The position numbers and the translations under genes are program-made. DNA of 57,401 nucleotides, taken from positions 1 through 57,401 of the forward strand of contig VXTZ01000032.1 in NCBI GenBank assembly GCA_009837205.1, in the 5' to 3' direction. This stretch comes from Candidatus Dadabacteria bacterium (GTDB taxonomy: Bacteria > Desulfobacterota_D > UBA1144 > Nemesobacterales > Nemesobacteraceae). The notes below the pieces were generated by a model. The model did no database searches. It saw nothing but the letters and a program-made list of their open reading frames with translations, and was not told the DNA's origin. Each line of letters starts with the position of its first letter. The first letter of the stretch is position 1. Of the stretch, positions 1 to 8,512 are shown in pieces.

Positions 1-1071
1 GTCATTACTTCCGCAGAAGGGGTTACCTACAGCGGGAACGCAACTGAGGGTTTTTCCCTCACCCCCCTTGGAGAAGGAGGAAACATAGTCTACAGGAGAA
101 GAACTATAGATCTCCCCGTTACCCGGGATGAATGTCCCTCGCCAGACAATCCGGCACTGATCATATCCCGAAGCACTCTTGACCGTGTCCGGGAAATAAC
201 CTTCGAGCTTAAAGAACTCTCTCCCCACGATCCCCCTCCGGGGTTTCGCATGGAGGGCTGCACAGCGGAAATATATCCGGGAGTAAGACTCGGACAAACA
301 GAGACAGTTACGGTATGCCTGCCCCCAGCTGAAATCGAAGGGGAATCGCATATTCACCGTTACGACGGGGAATGGGAACGTCTTCCCTCACGGCTTGATG
401 AGGTTAACGAAGAAGAACTTCTCTGCGGGGAGACAGATACATTTTCCCTGTTCGGAGTTTTTGTTCCCGTTATTGATTCAGCGGAAGGGGTTTCCCACAG
501 TGAAGACGAAGAGGAGGGTTTCTCTCTTACTCCCCTTGGAGTGGGAGGAAGCATAGTTTACGGAAACAAATCAATAGATCTTTCCGTTACAGGGGATGTA
601 GCGTCAGACAATCCTTCGGTGATAGTACCCCGCAATGTTCTTGACCGAGTCGAGGAGATAACCTTCGAGCTTCAGGAAGTTTCTCCTCATGATCCGCCCT
701 CCGGGCTTCGTCTTTCGGGTTTCGCTGCGGAAGTGGATCTGGGGGTCACGCTTGGGGAGGGAGAGACAGTTACGGTGTGTCTGCCCCAAGCCGGGGGAGA
801 TATTTACCGTTACAGTGATGACCTGGGGGAGTGGGAGGTTCTTCCCTCGCTGGTTGAGACGGTTAACGGAGAGGAACTTCTTTGCGCGGAGACGGGTGGT
901 TTTTCCCTGACTGGGGTTTTCGTAGAGGAAACGGGAGGGTGCGCTGTTGCCGCAAGCGGAGAAGGAACACTCCGGTGGCAGGAAGCCCTGTTTAACCTGC
1001 TTCTTACCATATCCGTGCTGCTGCTGATTGCGAGGCCTGGGGTTTACGGCAGAAAGCCGGCGTCTGGATGA
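1..1071 (+). CDS. Repeat-containing surface protein with C-terminal sorting-type tail (5' truncated)
   Basis: The frame is open from the first base, so the gene begins before the window; an internal ATG at 250 is not a credible start. The protein has at least two tandem copies of a domain of about 156 residues, each running GFSLTPLG, IDL-V, DNP, EITFEL, SPHDPP, ETVTVCLP, GEWE-LPS, EELLC-ET. The first residues of the window match the end of a further copy. The C-terminus has a Gly-Gly-Cys motif, a hydrophobic stretch around LLLTISVLLLIA and a basic tail. That tripartite layout is known from CTERM-type surface-sorting signals. I infer an exported, processed and anchored surface protein. I do not recognise the repeat family and assign no function. 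It is followed by a separate promoter for exbB. Confidence 0.75.
   Translation, partial: VITSAEGVTYSGNATEGFSLTPLGEGGNIVYRRRTIDLPVTRDECPSPDNPALIISRSTLDRVREITFELKELSPHDPPPGFRMEGCTAEIYPGVRLGQTETVTVCLPPAEIEGESHIHRYDGEWERLPSRLDEVNEEELLCGETDTFSLFGVFVPVIDSAEGVSHSEDEEEGFSLTPLGVGGSIVYGNKSIDLSVTGDVASDNPSVIVPRNVLDRVEEITFELQEVSPHDPPSGLRLSGFAAEVDLGVTLGEGETVTVCLPQAGGDIYRYSDDLGEWEVLPSLVETVNGEELLCAETGGFSLTGVFVEETGGCAVAASGEGTLRWQEALFNLLLTISVLLLIARPGVYGRKPASG
49..957 (+). repeat. Tandem coding repeat, period about 468 bp
   Basis: Two consecutive in-frame copies begin at 49 and 517 (156 codons apart). They share conserved blocks such as GFSLTPLG, EITFEL, SPHDPP and ETVTVCLP. The copies have diverged, with insertions and deletions of a few codons, so this is an old domain duplication rather than a recent DNA repeat. 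The segment before position 49 resembles the end of another copy. Confidence 0.8.
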
Positions 1072-1184
1072 AGCAGAGATTTCAAGTCAGTTGAGTCTGG
1101 TTTGAAAAGAGAAGAATTCCGGACAACCAGAAAACTTAAAACCCGGACTTCCTGTATTTGCTTCTTGCATTCTGCAAATTTTGC

Positions 1185-1213
1185 TTGGACAAAACCCGGA
1201 TTTGTTTTATAAT
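1185..1213 (+). promoter_or_regulatory. Sigma70-type promoter for exbB-exbD
   Basis: A -35 TTGGAC (1185-1190) and a perfect -10 TATAAT (1208-1213) are separated by exactly 17 bp. This predicts a start near 1220 and a leader of about 58 nt before the exbB ATG at 1278. It lies in the 206-bp gap after the surface-protein gene, which otherwise shows nothing recognisable. Confidence 0.7.
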
Positions 1214-1277
1214 GGTTTCGTTGTATCGAAAACCCAGACTTCGGAGCAAAAACCTCTCTATTCAAGGATAAACCCCC

Positions 1278-1898
1278 ATGGACGCAATTATTGATCTTTT
1301 TACCAAGGGCGGAATATACATTTTCCCCCTGATTTTATGTTCCATATTTGGACTTGCGATTTTTCTTCAAAAGCTTCAACTCCTTCAGAGGAAGAAGCTT
1401 CTCCCCGAAGAGTTTCTTTCAAGCCTGTACGAGACTGTCGAGACAAAGGGGCTTGAAGAGGCAAAATCCCTTTCCGCATCAAACGATTCTGCTGTAGCCA
1501 AAATGGCTCTCGCAGCCGCGCAGAACTCAGGCAAATCGAAAGAGGAAATGCATGAAGCCATTGAGGCCGCAGGAAAGAACGAGGCCCAAGGTCTTGAAAA
1601 ATATATCGAGACTCTGCTCACCATAAGCAGCATAAGCACCCTTATCGGGCTTCTCGGAACAATATCGGGAATGATAAAGGTGTTTGCCGTCATATCGGAG
1701 AAGGATATAGTGGATCCGCCTTCCCTCGCAGGAGGTATCTCGGAAGCCCTCTACACAACGGCTCTCGGACTCACGATAGCAATCCCGGCGCTCATAGCCT
1801 ACAAGTACACAGATGGAAAATTCAAGGAGATAATCTCCGAGCTTGAGGACGAAGGCAAGAAAATACTGGAAACTTTTTCCGCAAAGGCATCCCTATGA
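1278..1898 (+). CDS. exbB: MotA/TolQ/ExbB proton channel family protein
   Basis: The product is a 206-residue inner-membrane protein with the ExbB/TolQ layout: one membrane helix near residues 12-31, a cytoplasmic domain, then two helices near 115-137 and 156-175. The family signature runs through LIGLLGTISGMIKVF and the GGISEAL-TTALGL segment. With ExbD it forms the proton-driven motor that energises TonB-dependent outer-membrane transport, or the equivalent Tol function. Its stop overlaps the exbD start by four bases (ATGA), so the two are co-translated. A good promoter lies just upstream. No TonB or TolA gene is adjacent, so the partner must be elsewhere and the ExbB/TolQ distinction cannot be settled here. 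Confidence 0.93.
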   Translation: MDAIIDLFTKGGIYIFPLILCSIFGLAIFLQKLQLLQRKKLLPEEFLSSLYETVETKGLEEAKSLSASNDSAVAKMALAAAQNSGKSKEEMHEAIEAAGKNEAQGLEKYIETLLTISSISTLIGLLGTISGMIKVFAVISEKDIVDPPSLAGGISEALYTTALGLTIAIPALIAYKYTDGKFKEIISELEDEGKKILETFSAKASL

Positions 1899-2293
1899 AA
1901 TTCTCGCAAAGAAAATCAGGTAGCAGGTCCGGCATAGACATGGCTCCCATCGTGGACGTGATTTTCAACCTCCTTATTTTCTTTGCCCTTACACTCAATT
2001 TCGCCATATCAAGCGGCATAAAAGTCAACCTCCCGAAAGCAACCGGCGAAATCGTTGAGATAAAAGACGTGAACATACACATTGCCAAAGACGGGAAAGT
2101 TTACTTTAACGACATGCTTATGCGTTCCGAGAGATCTTTGAAGCGGGAGTTTGAGAAGATACCCAACAAAGACACCCTAGTAATAATAAGGGCGGATTCC
2201 CAAGCCATGCACGGCCCGGTGGTAAGCACCATGGATCTGGCAAAGACCCAGGGGTTCTCGAAAATAGCAATCGGAGTTGAGCCGAAGCGATAA
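1895..2293 (+). CDS. exbD: Biopolymer transport protein ExbD/TolR
   Basis: The product is 132 residues: a short basic N-terminus, a single membrane helix at about 17-37 and a periplasmic domain. Asp21 in MAPIVDVIFNLL sits where the family has its essential protonatable aspartate. The periplasmic part carries the usual V-I-AD block (TLVIIRADSQAMHGPVV). It overlaps exbB by four bases, which supports a stoichiometric ExbB-ExbD motor. Length and motifs are ordinary for ExbD/TolR. Confidence 0.92.
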   Translation: MKFSQRKSGSRSGIDMAPIVDVIFNLLIFFALTLNFAISSGIKVNLPKATGEIVEIKDVNIHIAKDGKVYFNDMLMRSERSLKREFEKIPNKDTLVIIRADSQAMHGPVVSTMDLAKTQGFSKIAIGVEPKR

Positions 2294-2342
2294 AACTTCC
2301 CTGTAATCGCTTCCCCGGCAGCCTTGGCGGTAACAAATAAAA

Positions 2343-3293
2343 TTGAATTCAACGAAAAGCGCTTTAACTTCGCTTACAGACCTGATAACAAAGTTCTTCA
2401 TCCTCTGGATAATTCTGTTCTCGGCCGTAGCGTACTTTTTTCCCTCCGTTTTTCGGGATCTCGGATTCCTCATAGTGCCCATGCTCGCGGTGATAATGTT
2501 CGCTATGGGCATAACACTCAAAACAGATGACTTCAGGAGAGTCTTTTCAAGACCGCTTGAAATCCTGACAGGCGTTTTCGCCCAATACGCCGTGATGCCT
2601 CTTTTGGGCTTCCTCCTTGTCTTTGCCTTCGGCACACCCCCACTTGTCGCCGCGGGGGTCGTTCTCGTCGGTTCATGCCCCGGAGGAACGGCGTCAAACG
2701 TGATCACCTATCTGGCGAGGGGCGATCTCGCGCTTTCCGTAACGCTGACTTCGGTTTCAACGCTCCTTTGCCCGTTTTTCCTGCCAGCGCTCATGTACGT
2801 TTACGCGGGAAGATGGATAGATGTTCCGGTCGCCGATCTTTTTATCTCCGCGCTTCAGATAGTACTGCTGCCGGTCCTGCTCGGAGTGGTATTGAGGAAG
2901 CTGCTCGGAAGAAAATCAGAGGCCGTACTGCCCTTCCTGCCCTCAGTATCGTGTCTTGTTATAGCTTTTGTGGTGGGAATAGTAGTGGCTTTGAACGCGG
3001 AATCCATAAAAACCATCGGCGCAATGGTTTTCCTCATAGTAATAATTCATAACGCTCTTGGTCTCACATGCGGTTATTTTATAGCGAAGGCAATGGGTTT
3101 CGGAGAAAGCAGCGCCAGGGCTATATCCGTCGAGGTGGGAATGCAGAACTCGGGGCTCGCGGTAGCTCTTTCCCAGTTGCACTTCGGCTATCTCTCCGCC
3201 CTTCCCGCCGCGCTTTTCAGCATCTGGCATAATATCTCGGGCGCGGTTATAGCCTGGTTATGGAGAAACAAAAGGATTAATGAAGAACGATAA
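2343..3293 (+). CDS. Bile acid:sodium symporter (BASS) family transporter
   Basis: A polytopic membrane protein of 316 residues. The family hallmark GSCPGGTASN occurs at residues 110-119, followed by V-T-LARGDLALSVTLT. Known members couple sodium uptake to organic anions (bile acids, pyruvate, pantothenate and others); the substrate here cannot be predicted. The start is a TTG at 2343, 49 bp after exbD, without a strong ribosome site, so the true start could be slightly different. The 3' end overlaps the next gene by 14 bases, and the gene is probably part of a run from exbB through the EamA transporter. Confidence 0.88.
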   Translation: MNSTKSALTSLTDLITKFFILWIILFSAVAYFFPSVFRDLGFLIVPMLAVIMFAMGITLKTDDFRRVFSRPLEILTGVFAQYAVMPLLGFLLVFAFGTPPLVAAGVVLVGSCPGGTASNVITYLARGDLALSVTLTSVSTLLCPFFLPALMYVYAGRWIDVPVADLFISALQIVLLPVLLGVVLRKLLGRKSEAVLPFLPSVSCLVIAFVVGIVVALNAESIKTIGAMVFLIVIIHNALGLTCGYFIAKAMGFGESSARAISVEVGMQNSGLAVALSQLHFGYLSALPAALFSIWHNISGAVIAWLWRNKRINEER

Positions 3294-4188
3294 GAAAGAA
3301 AAACTTCCCATAAGGGGCTATCTCTTTCTGATAGCCACCGCTTTTTTCACGGCGCTTTCCTACGCAATAGGAAAGGCGCTTGAGCGAAGCGACCTTCACC
3401 CCGAAACCACCACTTTTTTCTGGTTCTTCGGAGCTTTTATAGTCGCCTTAATCCTGTTCCCCTTTCTTCGCTCGCAGAGAAAGGAACTAAGAAGAATCCG
3501 AGAGTACCGTGCCATTTTCATCTGGAGTTCCGTTATAACCTCGGCTGGGGCCGCCTTGTGGATGGTTGCGCTCTGGACGATCGGGCCGGCCCTTACCTCG
3601 TTCCTGATGAAGGCCCAGACGCTTTTCGCGCTTCTGCTCGGCATAATCTTCCTCGGTGAAAGGCTCAACAAGGGAGAAAGCGTAGGAATAGCCTTGACGG
3701 TGGCCGGCGGAGCGGTGGTCGCCTACCAGAGAGAGGATTATCTAATTTTCGGAACCGCCATGGCCCTCGGGGCCGCGTTTTTATATTCCTTTCTCTCTTT
3801 CATGGTAAAGAAGATAGCGCAGGACCTGAACATGCTGACAGTCGCGACGCTTAGAACCCTGGGAGTCTCCATAGTCCTTTTCATTTACCTAATACTCACC
3901 GGGACATTTCAGCCTCCAAGCCTAGAACAGGCGTTTGTGATGGCGTGCGGAGGTGCGTGCGGAGCGTATATAGCAAAAGGAAGCCAGTTTCACGCCATAA
4001 AGCTTCTCGACATCTCACGAACAACCGCCGTCATGCCGATGGAATCGATCTTCGTGCTGATCCTCGCGCATGTTTTCTTCGACGACCTGCCGTCGATTAC
4101 CAAACTTCTCGGCGGAGCGTCAATAATCGTCGGGGTCGTCTTCCTCGTGCTTTTCCGGGGACAGAAAAACGATATCCTCGGCAAGTGA
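3280..4188 (+). CDS. EamA/DMT superfamily permease
   Basis: A 302-residue protein with about ten predicted membrane helices arranged as two EamA repeats (roughly residues 12-145 and 160-295). The repeats show the typical ALW-VALWTIGPA-TSFLMKAQTLFALLLG and MP-ESIFVLILAHVFFDD patterns. These drug/metabolite transporters export amino acids, nucleosides or other small molecules; no substrate can be assigned. The ATG overlaps the upstream BASS gene and is preceded by AAGGA at workable spacing. It ends three bases before the convergent ddl gene. Confidence 0.88.
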   Translation: MKNDKKEKLPIRGYLFLIATAFFTALSYAIGKALERSDLHPETTTFFWFFGAFIVALILFPFLRSQRKELRRIREYRAIFIWSSVITSAGAALWMVALWTIGPALTSFLMKAQTLFALLLGIIFLGERLNKGESVGIALTVAGGAVVAYQREDYLIFGTAMALGAAFLYSFLSFMVKKIAQDLNMLTVATLRTLGVSIVLFIYLILTGTFQPPSLEQAFVMACGGACGAYIAKGSQFHAIKLLDISRTTAVMPMESIFVLILAHVFFDDLPSITKLLGGASIIVGVVFLVLFRGQKNDILGK

Positions 4189-4191
4189 ATC

Positions 4192-5304
4192 CTAGCTGGA
4201 ACCGGAGAAATCCGTTCTGAGTTCCCTTCTCATCCGATGCCTCTGCTCGGCCAGTTCAACAAGCATCTCGAGCATCTCCCCGACGCAAAGCCCGCTTGCC
4301 TCCCAGAGTTTCGGGTACATGCTTATCGGAGTAAACCCGGGAATTGTGTTTATCTCGCTTACAAACACCTGGTCCGTATCAGCGTCAACCAGAAAATCCA
4401 CCCTCGCCATACCGGTACAGCAAAGAGCAGTATAGGAAGCAAGAGCGAGAGTTCTGACCCTCTCCTGAGTCTCGGGGTCAAGGTCGCATGGAATCCGGAA
4501 TTGCGTTGACTCGTCGTGGTACTTCTTTTGGTAATCGTAAAAGCCCCCTTCCACGACCAGCTCTCCCGGAACCGACGCCTGCGGGTCCTGATTCCCTATT
4601 ACGCTTACCTCAATTTCTCTTAGATTCTTCACGGCCCTCTCAACGATCACCCTCTCAGAAAAATCAAAAGAAGCCTCCACCGCTTCGGCAATTGCCTCAG
4701 GAGAATTCACCCTTGAAACCCCCACGCTTGAACCCAGGTTTGAGGATTTAACAAAGCAGGGAAATCCTATTTCGTCTTCTATGCGGCGGAGAACTGCTTC
4801 CTTATCGTTTTGCCAGTCGGTTCCTGAAAAACCGAAAAACGGGACAACCGGGATACCGTTATCCCTGAGGATTGCCTTTGAGACTATCTTGTCAATGCAA
4901 AGCGAAGACCCAAGCAGGTCCACTCCCACGCAGGGAACACCCATAAGATCGATAAGACCCTGTACCGATCCGTCCTCGCCGAAGGTTCCGTGAAGAACGG
5001 GGAAAACGGCGTCCACGGAAAAAATCTCCTTTATCTCTCCGTTGACTATTTCAGCGAAACGACCGGGGGGAGAGCCGTAGAGCATGGGGACGATCTCGGA
5101 GTCGGGAACCACGGCCGGAGGATGCCCCTCCTGCCAATTATCAAGAACGGCCCTCTGCCATCTGCCATCCTTCGAGATTAAAACCGGCAGCAGAGAAAAT
5201 TTTGAAGGATCAAGGTTGCTGATGATAAATTTTGATGAAACGAGCGACACTTCATGCTCAACCGAAACACCGCCGAAAAGAACCACTATCGTTTTTCTGC
5301 TCAA
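4192..5304 (-). CDS. ddl: D-alanine--D-alanine ligase
   Basis: An ATP-grasp ligase of 370 residues that joins two D-alanines for the peptidoglycan precursor in the cytosol. The family signatures are present: GGVSVEHEVSLVS at the N-terminus, HGTFGEDGSVQG in the centre, FVKSSNLGSSVGVSRV for the ATP-grasp loop, and the C-terminal SEINTIPGFTPISMYPKL metal/phosphate motif. The start is a TTG at 5304 preceded by a GGGGG run about 7 bases upstream. The gene is divergent from the lytic transglycosylase gene, so two wall genes flank one intergenic region. Confidence 0.95.
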   Translation of the reverse strand: MSRKTIVVLFGGVSVEHEVSLVSSKFIISNLDPSKFSLLPVLISKDGRWQRAVLDNWQEGHPPAVVPDSEIVPMLYGSPPGRFAEIVNGEIKEIFSVDAVFPVLHGTFGEDGSVQGLIDLMGVPCVGVDLLGSSLCIDKIVSKAILRDNGIPVVPFFGFSGTDWQNDKEAVLRRIEDEIGFPCFVKSSNLGSSVGVSRVNSPEAIAEAVEASFDFSERVIVERAVKNLREIEVSVIGNQDPQASVPGELVVEGGFYDYQKKYHDESTQFRIPCDLDPETQERVRTLALASYTALCCTGMARVDFLVDADTDQVFVSEINTIPGFTPISMYPKLWEASGLCVGEMLEMLVELAEQRHRMRRELRTDFSGSS

Positions 5305-5414
5305 GTTGTAACCCCCGACATGCTTAAGGAAAAGATTTCATGGAAAACTCTGAAAAATAACAACCCGCAAAATCCCGTTCTTACCAGTTATTACTAAATT
5401 TTCCATAACATACT

Positions 5415-5442
5415 TTGACTATTGAAACTATGTGGTTAGAAT
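5415..5442 (+). promoter_or_regulatory. Candidate promoter for the lytic transglycosylase gene
   Basis: A -35 TTGACT (5415-5420) and -10 TAGAAT (5437-5442) have a 16-bp spacer, in the AT-rich divergent gap between ddl and the transglycosylase gene. The predicted start near 5449 gives a leader of about 87 nt. The minus-strand promoter for ddl was not clearly seen. Confidence 0.5.
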
Positions 5443-5535
5443 TATTGTACAAATAACTTACGGAAAAATAAACCGAAAGTCCCTCCGCGGAATATTATCG
5501 TCCCACCTTTTGACTTAAGAATCACAGTAGTTAAG

Positions 5536-7182
5536 ATGGACGGGATTTCCGCAGAGAAAATCAACATGAACTTAACAGTCATACTTAGTATTCTCCTCGC
5601 CGTTTTTTTCCCGTGGGCATCCGTCACCGCCTCAAGCCTGACGCAACTCCCTGAGCAGTTCCAAGAGGCACAGGCAAAGTCCGCCGAGCTAACCGAAGAA
5701 GCCTCAGAAGCTGAACCTGCAGACACTTTGCGGAATCCCGAGGACAAAAGCAAAAAAGCTGAGGAAACCGCAAAAACAGATACGGATCCTGCAGCCCAAT
5801 CACCCCTTAGTTCTGACGAACAAGGCCCACAGGCCCAGCAGACAGAGCCTGGAACCGAAGAAATCTCAGAGGACGAACCCACAGACGCTTTGCAGGCCTA
5901 CGAAGACATAAAATTCGAGATAAAAAGAAACTCAAAGGTTGATCGCTATATCCGACGGTTCTCAGGAAAAGGAAAAAGAAATTTCGCCGTGATTCTCAAA
6001 CGCTCCGGGAAATACCTTCCGGAGATAAAGGAAATGCTTCGCTCCGAAGGTGTTCCCCAGGAGATTGCGTATCTGCCTATTATAGAAAGCGGGTTTAACC
6101 CACGCGCCGTTTCAAAAAAAAACGCTGTTGGGCTATGGCAATTCATAAGGCCGACCGGACTTAAATACGGACTGAAAATAAACTACTGGGTAGACGAGAG
6201 AATGCACGCCGAGAAATCGACCTTGGCGGCAGCCAGATATCTAAGGAAGTTGTATGAGGAATTCGGTTCATGGGAACTTGCCCTCGCCGCCTACAACTGC
6301 GGAGAGAAGAGAGTGGCGAAGGCTATCAGGAGAACAGGTTCAACCGATTTCTGGACAGTATCAAGAAGGCTTCCCAGGGAAACAAGAAACTACGTGCCGA
6401 AATTCAACGCCGCTTTGATAATAGCCAAGAACCCTGAGAAATACGGTTTCAGGATTACGGAAACGGGGAGAGACTACGAAGCCGTGAGCGTTCCACCCAG
6501 AAAAAGTATTGCGGAAATCGCCAACCTCCTTGACATGGGATACAAGGAGATTTCCAATTACAACCCTTCGCTCGTCGGACTTTCCACTCCCCCCGGAAAG
6601 AGCTATAAGCTCAAGGTTCCCAAAGGTTACGGAGAAAAACTCCTTGCCGTTAAAAGCGAAGTGGAGACCCTGAAGGACGTTAAGACTCCTTTCAGGACAA
6701 GGCCGGTAAGATACACCGTAAAGACTGACGACAGCCTCTGGAAGATAGCCAGGAAGTTCGGAACGTCTGTCGAGAAACTCAAGTACGCAAACGATCTCTC
6801 GGGTACGATCATACGCCCCGGCCAGAGGCTTAAGATACCCGCAAGAGGAAACGTCATATACGTAAAGCACAAAATCCGCCCCGGGGAAAATATTTACGTT
6901 CTGGCAAAAAGATACGGAACTTCAATCGACGAGATAAAAAGGGCTAACAACCTCAAGGGCTCCCTTATAATAGCGGGGAAAACCCTTTCCATTCCACAGA
7001 GGCTTTTCCACTCTTACGTGCCGCAGGACGTTCCGAAGAAGGTGCACCACAAGATAATCCCCGGCGACACGCTGAGCGAGCTGGCGCTTCGTTACAGGGT
7101 GTCGGTTTCCCAGATCAAGAGGTGGAACAACATGTCTTCAACCATGCTGATCGCCGGAAGAAACCTCGTCATCTACAAATAA
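5536..7182 (+). CDS. MltD-like lytic transglycosylase with LysM repeats
   Basis: A 548-residue wall enzyme. The order is a signal-type hydrophobic segment (about residues 12-32), an Ala/Glu/Pro-rich linker, an SLT domain (about 140-290), and LysM modules near 392-436, 443-486 and 504-548. A weaker LysM-like stretch lies before the first. Glu184 in the LPIIESGFNPRAVS motif is the predicted catalytic acid; GLWQFI and AAYNCGE complete the SLT signature. It should cleave the glycan strands of peptidoglycan in the periplasm. The ATG at 5536 has no clear ribosome site; an alternative ATG at 5566 would put the signal segment at the very N-terminus. The domain order matches MltD. Confidence 0.92.
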   Translation: MDGISAEKINMNLTVILSILLAVFFPWASVTASSLTQLPEQFQEAQAKSAELTEEASEAEPADTLRNPEDKSKKAEETAKTDTDPAAQSPLSSDEQGPQAQQTEPGTEEISEDEPTDALQAYEDIKFEIKRNSKVDRYIRRFSGKGKRNFAVILKRSGKYLPEIKEMLRSEGVPQEIAYLPIIESGFNPRAVSKKNAVGLWQFIRPTGLKYGLKINYWVDERMHAEKSTLAAARYLRKLYEEFGSWELALAAYNCGEKRVAKAIRRTGSTDFWTVSRRLPRETRNYVPKFNAALIIAKNPEKYGFRITETGRDYEAVSVPPRKSIAEIANLLDMGYKEISNYNPSLVGLSTPPGKSYKLKVPKGYGEKLLAVKSEVETLKDVKTPFRTRPVRYTVKTDDSLWKIARKFGTSVEKLKYANDLSGTIIRPGQRLKIPARGNVIYVKHKIRPGENIYVLAKRYGTSIDEIKRANNLKGSLIIAGKTLSIPQRLFHSYVPQDVPKKVHHKIIPGDTLSELALRYRVSVSQIKRWNNMSSTMLIAGRNLVIYK

Positions 7183-7189
7183 ATCCCGG

Positions 7190-7834
7190 ATGCTGACAGT
7201 ACGGTCAATAAGAGAAGACCTTCCGCACAAAGCCCCGGAAATAAGAAAGAAACTCGGGGAATTTGAGAATATTATCAAAAACGCCTCCGAAGAAGCAATC
7301 TTCGAAGAACTCGTCTTCTGCATATTCACGGCCGGAACGAGCGCCAAGATGGGACTGAGCGCGCTTAGTGCCGTAAGAAGCATACTCCCGAGGGCAAGCG
7401 AGGACGAACTGAGGGCAAGACTGCAGGGAGTTTACAGATTCCCAAACGTGCGCTCAAAACACGTGATCCACACAAGAGACTATTTGGCCAGCAGATACGG
7501 ACTCAGACTAAGACCGCTTCTTCTTTCCTTTGAAGATCCGGCAGAGCGAAGAGACTTTTTCGCGCTCAACAAGGATATAAAGGGGCTCGGTTTCAAGGAA
7601 GCAAGCCATTTTCTAAGAAATGTTGGTTTTCGCGGCTACGCAATTCTTGACAAGCACATACTCCAGTGTCTCTTCGAGCTAGGTATAACGGAATCTCCGC
7701 GGGCACCGCACTCAAGGTCAAAATACATTGAGATTGAGAACAAGTTTAAGAAATTCACGGAGAAAAACGGATTTGATTTCGATGAAATGGATCTGTTTCT
7801 GTGGAGCGAGAAAACAGGCGAAATACTGAAATGA
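7190..7834 (+). CDS. Ogg2-type N-glycosylase/DNA lyase (8-oxoguanine)
   Basis: A helix-hairpin-helix glycosylase of 214 residues, similar in length and pattern to the Ogg2 (MjaOgg-like) family. This family removes 8-oxoguanine and nicks the strand by beta-elimination. The active-site block IKGLGFKEASHFLRN places the predicted Schiff-base lysine at Lys136, and the AILDKHIL segment places the helper aspartate at Asp154. Both are intact. The gene starts 7 bp after the transglycosylase stop. A paralogue follows 25 bp downstream, making a tandem pair. Confidence 0.88.
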   Translation: MLTVRSIREDLPHKAPEIRKKLGEFENIIKNASEEAIFEELVFCIFTAGTSAKMGLSALSAVRSILPRASEDELRARLQGVYRFPNVRSKHVIHTRDYLASRYGLRLRPLLLSFEDPAERRDFFALNKDIKGLGFKEASHFLRNVGFRGYAILDKHILQCLFELGITESPRAPHSRSKYIEIENKFKKFTEKNGFDFDEMDLFLWSEKTGEILK

Positions 7835-7859
7835 CGCCTCGGAAAACAGGGTCCCTCGG

Positions 7860-8510
7860 ATGACGGAAGAAGAAAGACTGGAGCTTCTGGAACTCTACGA
7901 GCTTAAAAAAGAAGAGATACAGGACCGGCTTCTGGAATTCAAGCAGGCTTTTCGGGAGGCTGACGACCGCCAGATCTTCCGTGAACTTTCATTCTGCATA
8001 CTGAGTTCCGGGATCGGCCCCAAAATAGCAGGCCAATGCATGAGCGCCATAGGAGAGAAGCTCGTGGACGGAGAAGAAGACGAACTGCTGGAACGTATTG
8101 GAGCAATTCACAAATATGCCGAGAACGCATCCCGCTATATCGTTTTCACCAGAGAATATCTCAGGGAAGAACACGGATTTCTTTTGAAATCACTTGTCAG
8201 TTCTTTTGAAGACAGGGTGGAAAGAAGAGATTTCTTCGCGAAGAATCCGGGGATAAAAGGACTCGGATACATGCAGGCAAGCCATTTTCTGAGGAATCTG
8301 GGATTCTCAGGCTATGCGATTCTTGACCGAAACAATCTGGCATCCCTTTTCGAACTGGGGATCATAGGCGAAACGAAGTATCCCCTGACGAAAAAAAGAT
8401 ACCTTGAAACCGAAAACCTTATGACGGAAGCCTCTCGCGAACTGGGAATCAGTCTTGATGAGCTTGATCTGCTTCTCTGGTCAAGGAAAAGAAAATACGT
8501 TCCGAGATAA
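7860..8510 (+). CDS. Ogg2-family paralogue lacking the catalytic lysine
   Basis: A 216-residue protein clearly duplicated from its upstream neighbour: the two share IKGLGY/F--ASHFLRN, GYAILD, LFELGI and SFED--ERRDFFA blocks in the same order. At the position of the catalytic lysine this copy has Met138 (GLGYMQASH). The aspartate is kept (Asp156), but the following Lys-His is Arg-Asn. I therefore expect loss of base excision or lyase chemistry, while DNA or damage binding may remain. The reading frame is intact, which argues for selection rather than decay. It ends two bases before the convergent PIG-L gene. Confidence 0.82.
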   Translation: MTEEERLELLELYELKKEEIQDRLLEFKQAFREADDRQIFRELSFCILSSGIGPKIAGQCMSAIGEKLVDGEEDELLERIGAIHKYAENASRYIVFTREYLREEHGFLLKSLVSSFEDRVERRDFFAKNPGIKGLGYMQASHFLRNLGFSGYAILDRNNLASLFELGIIGETKYPLTKKRYLETENLMTEASRELGISLDELDLLLWSRKRKYVPR

Positions 8511-8512
8511 GG

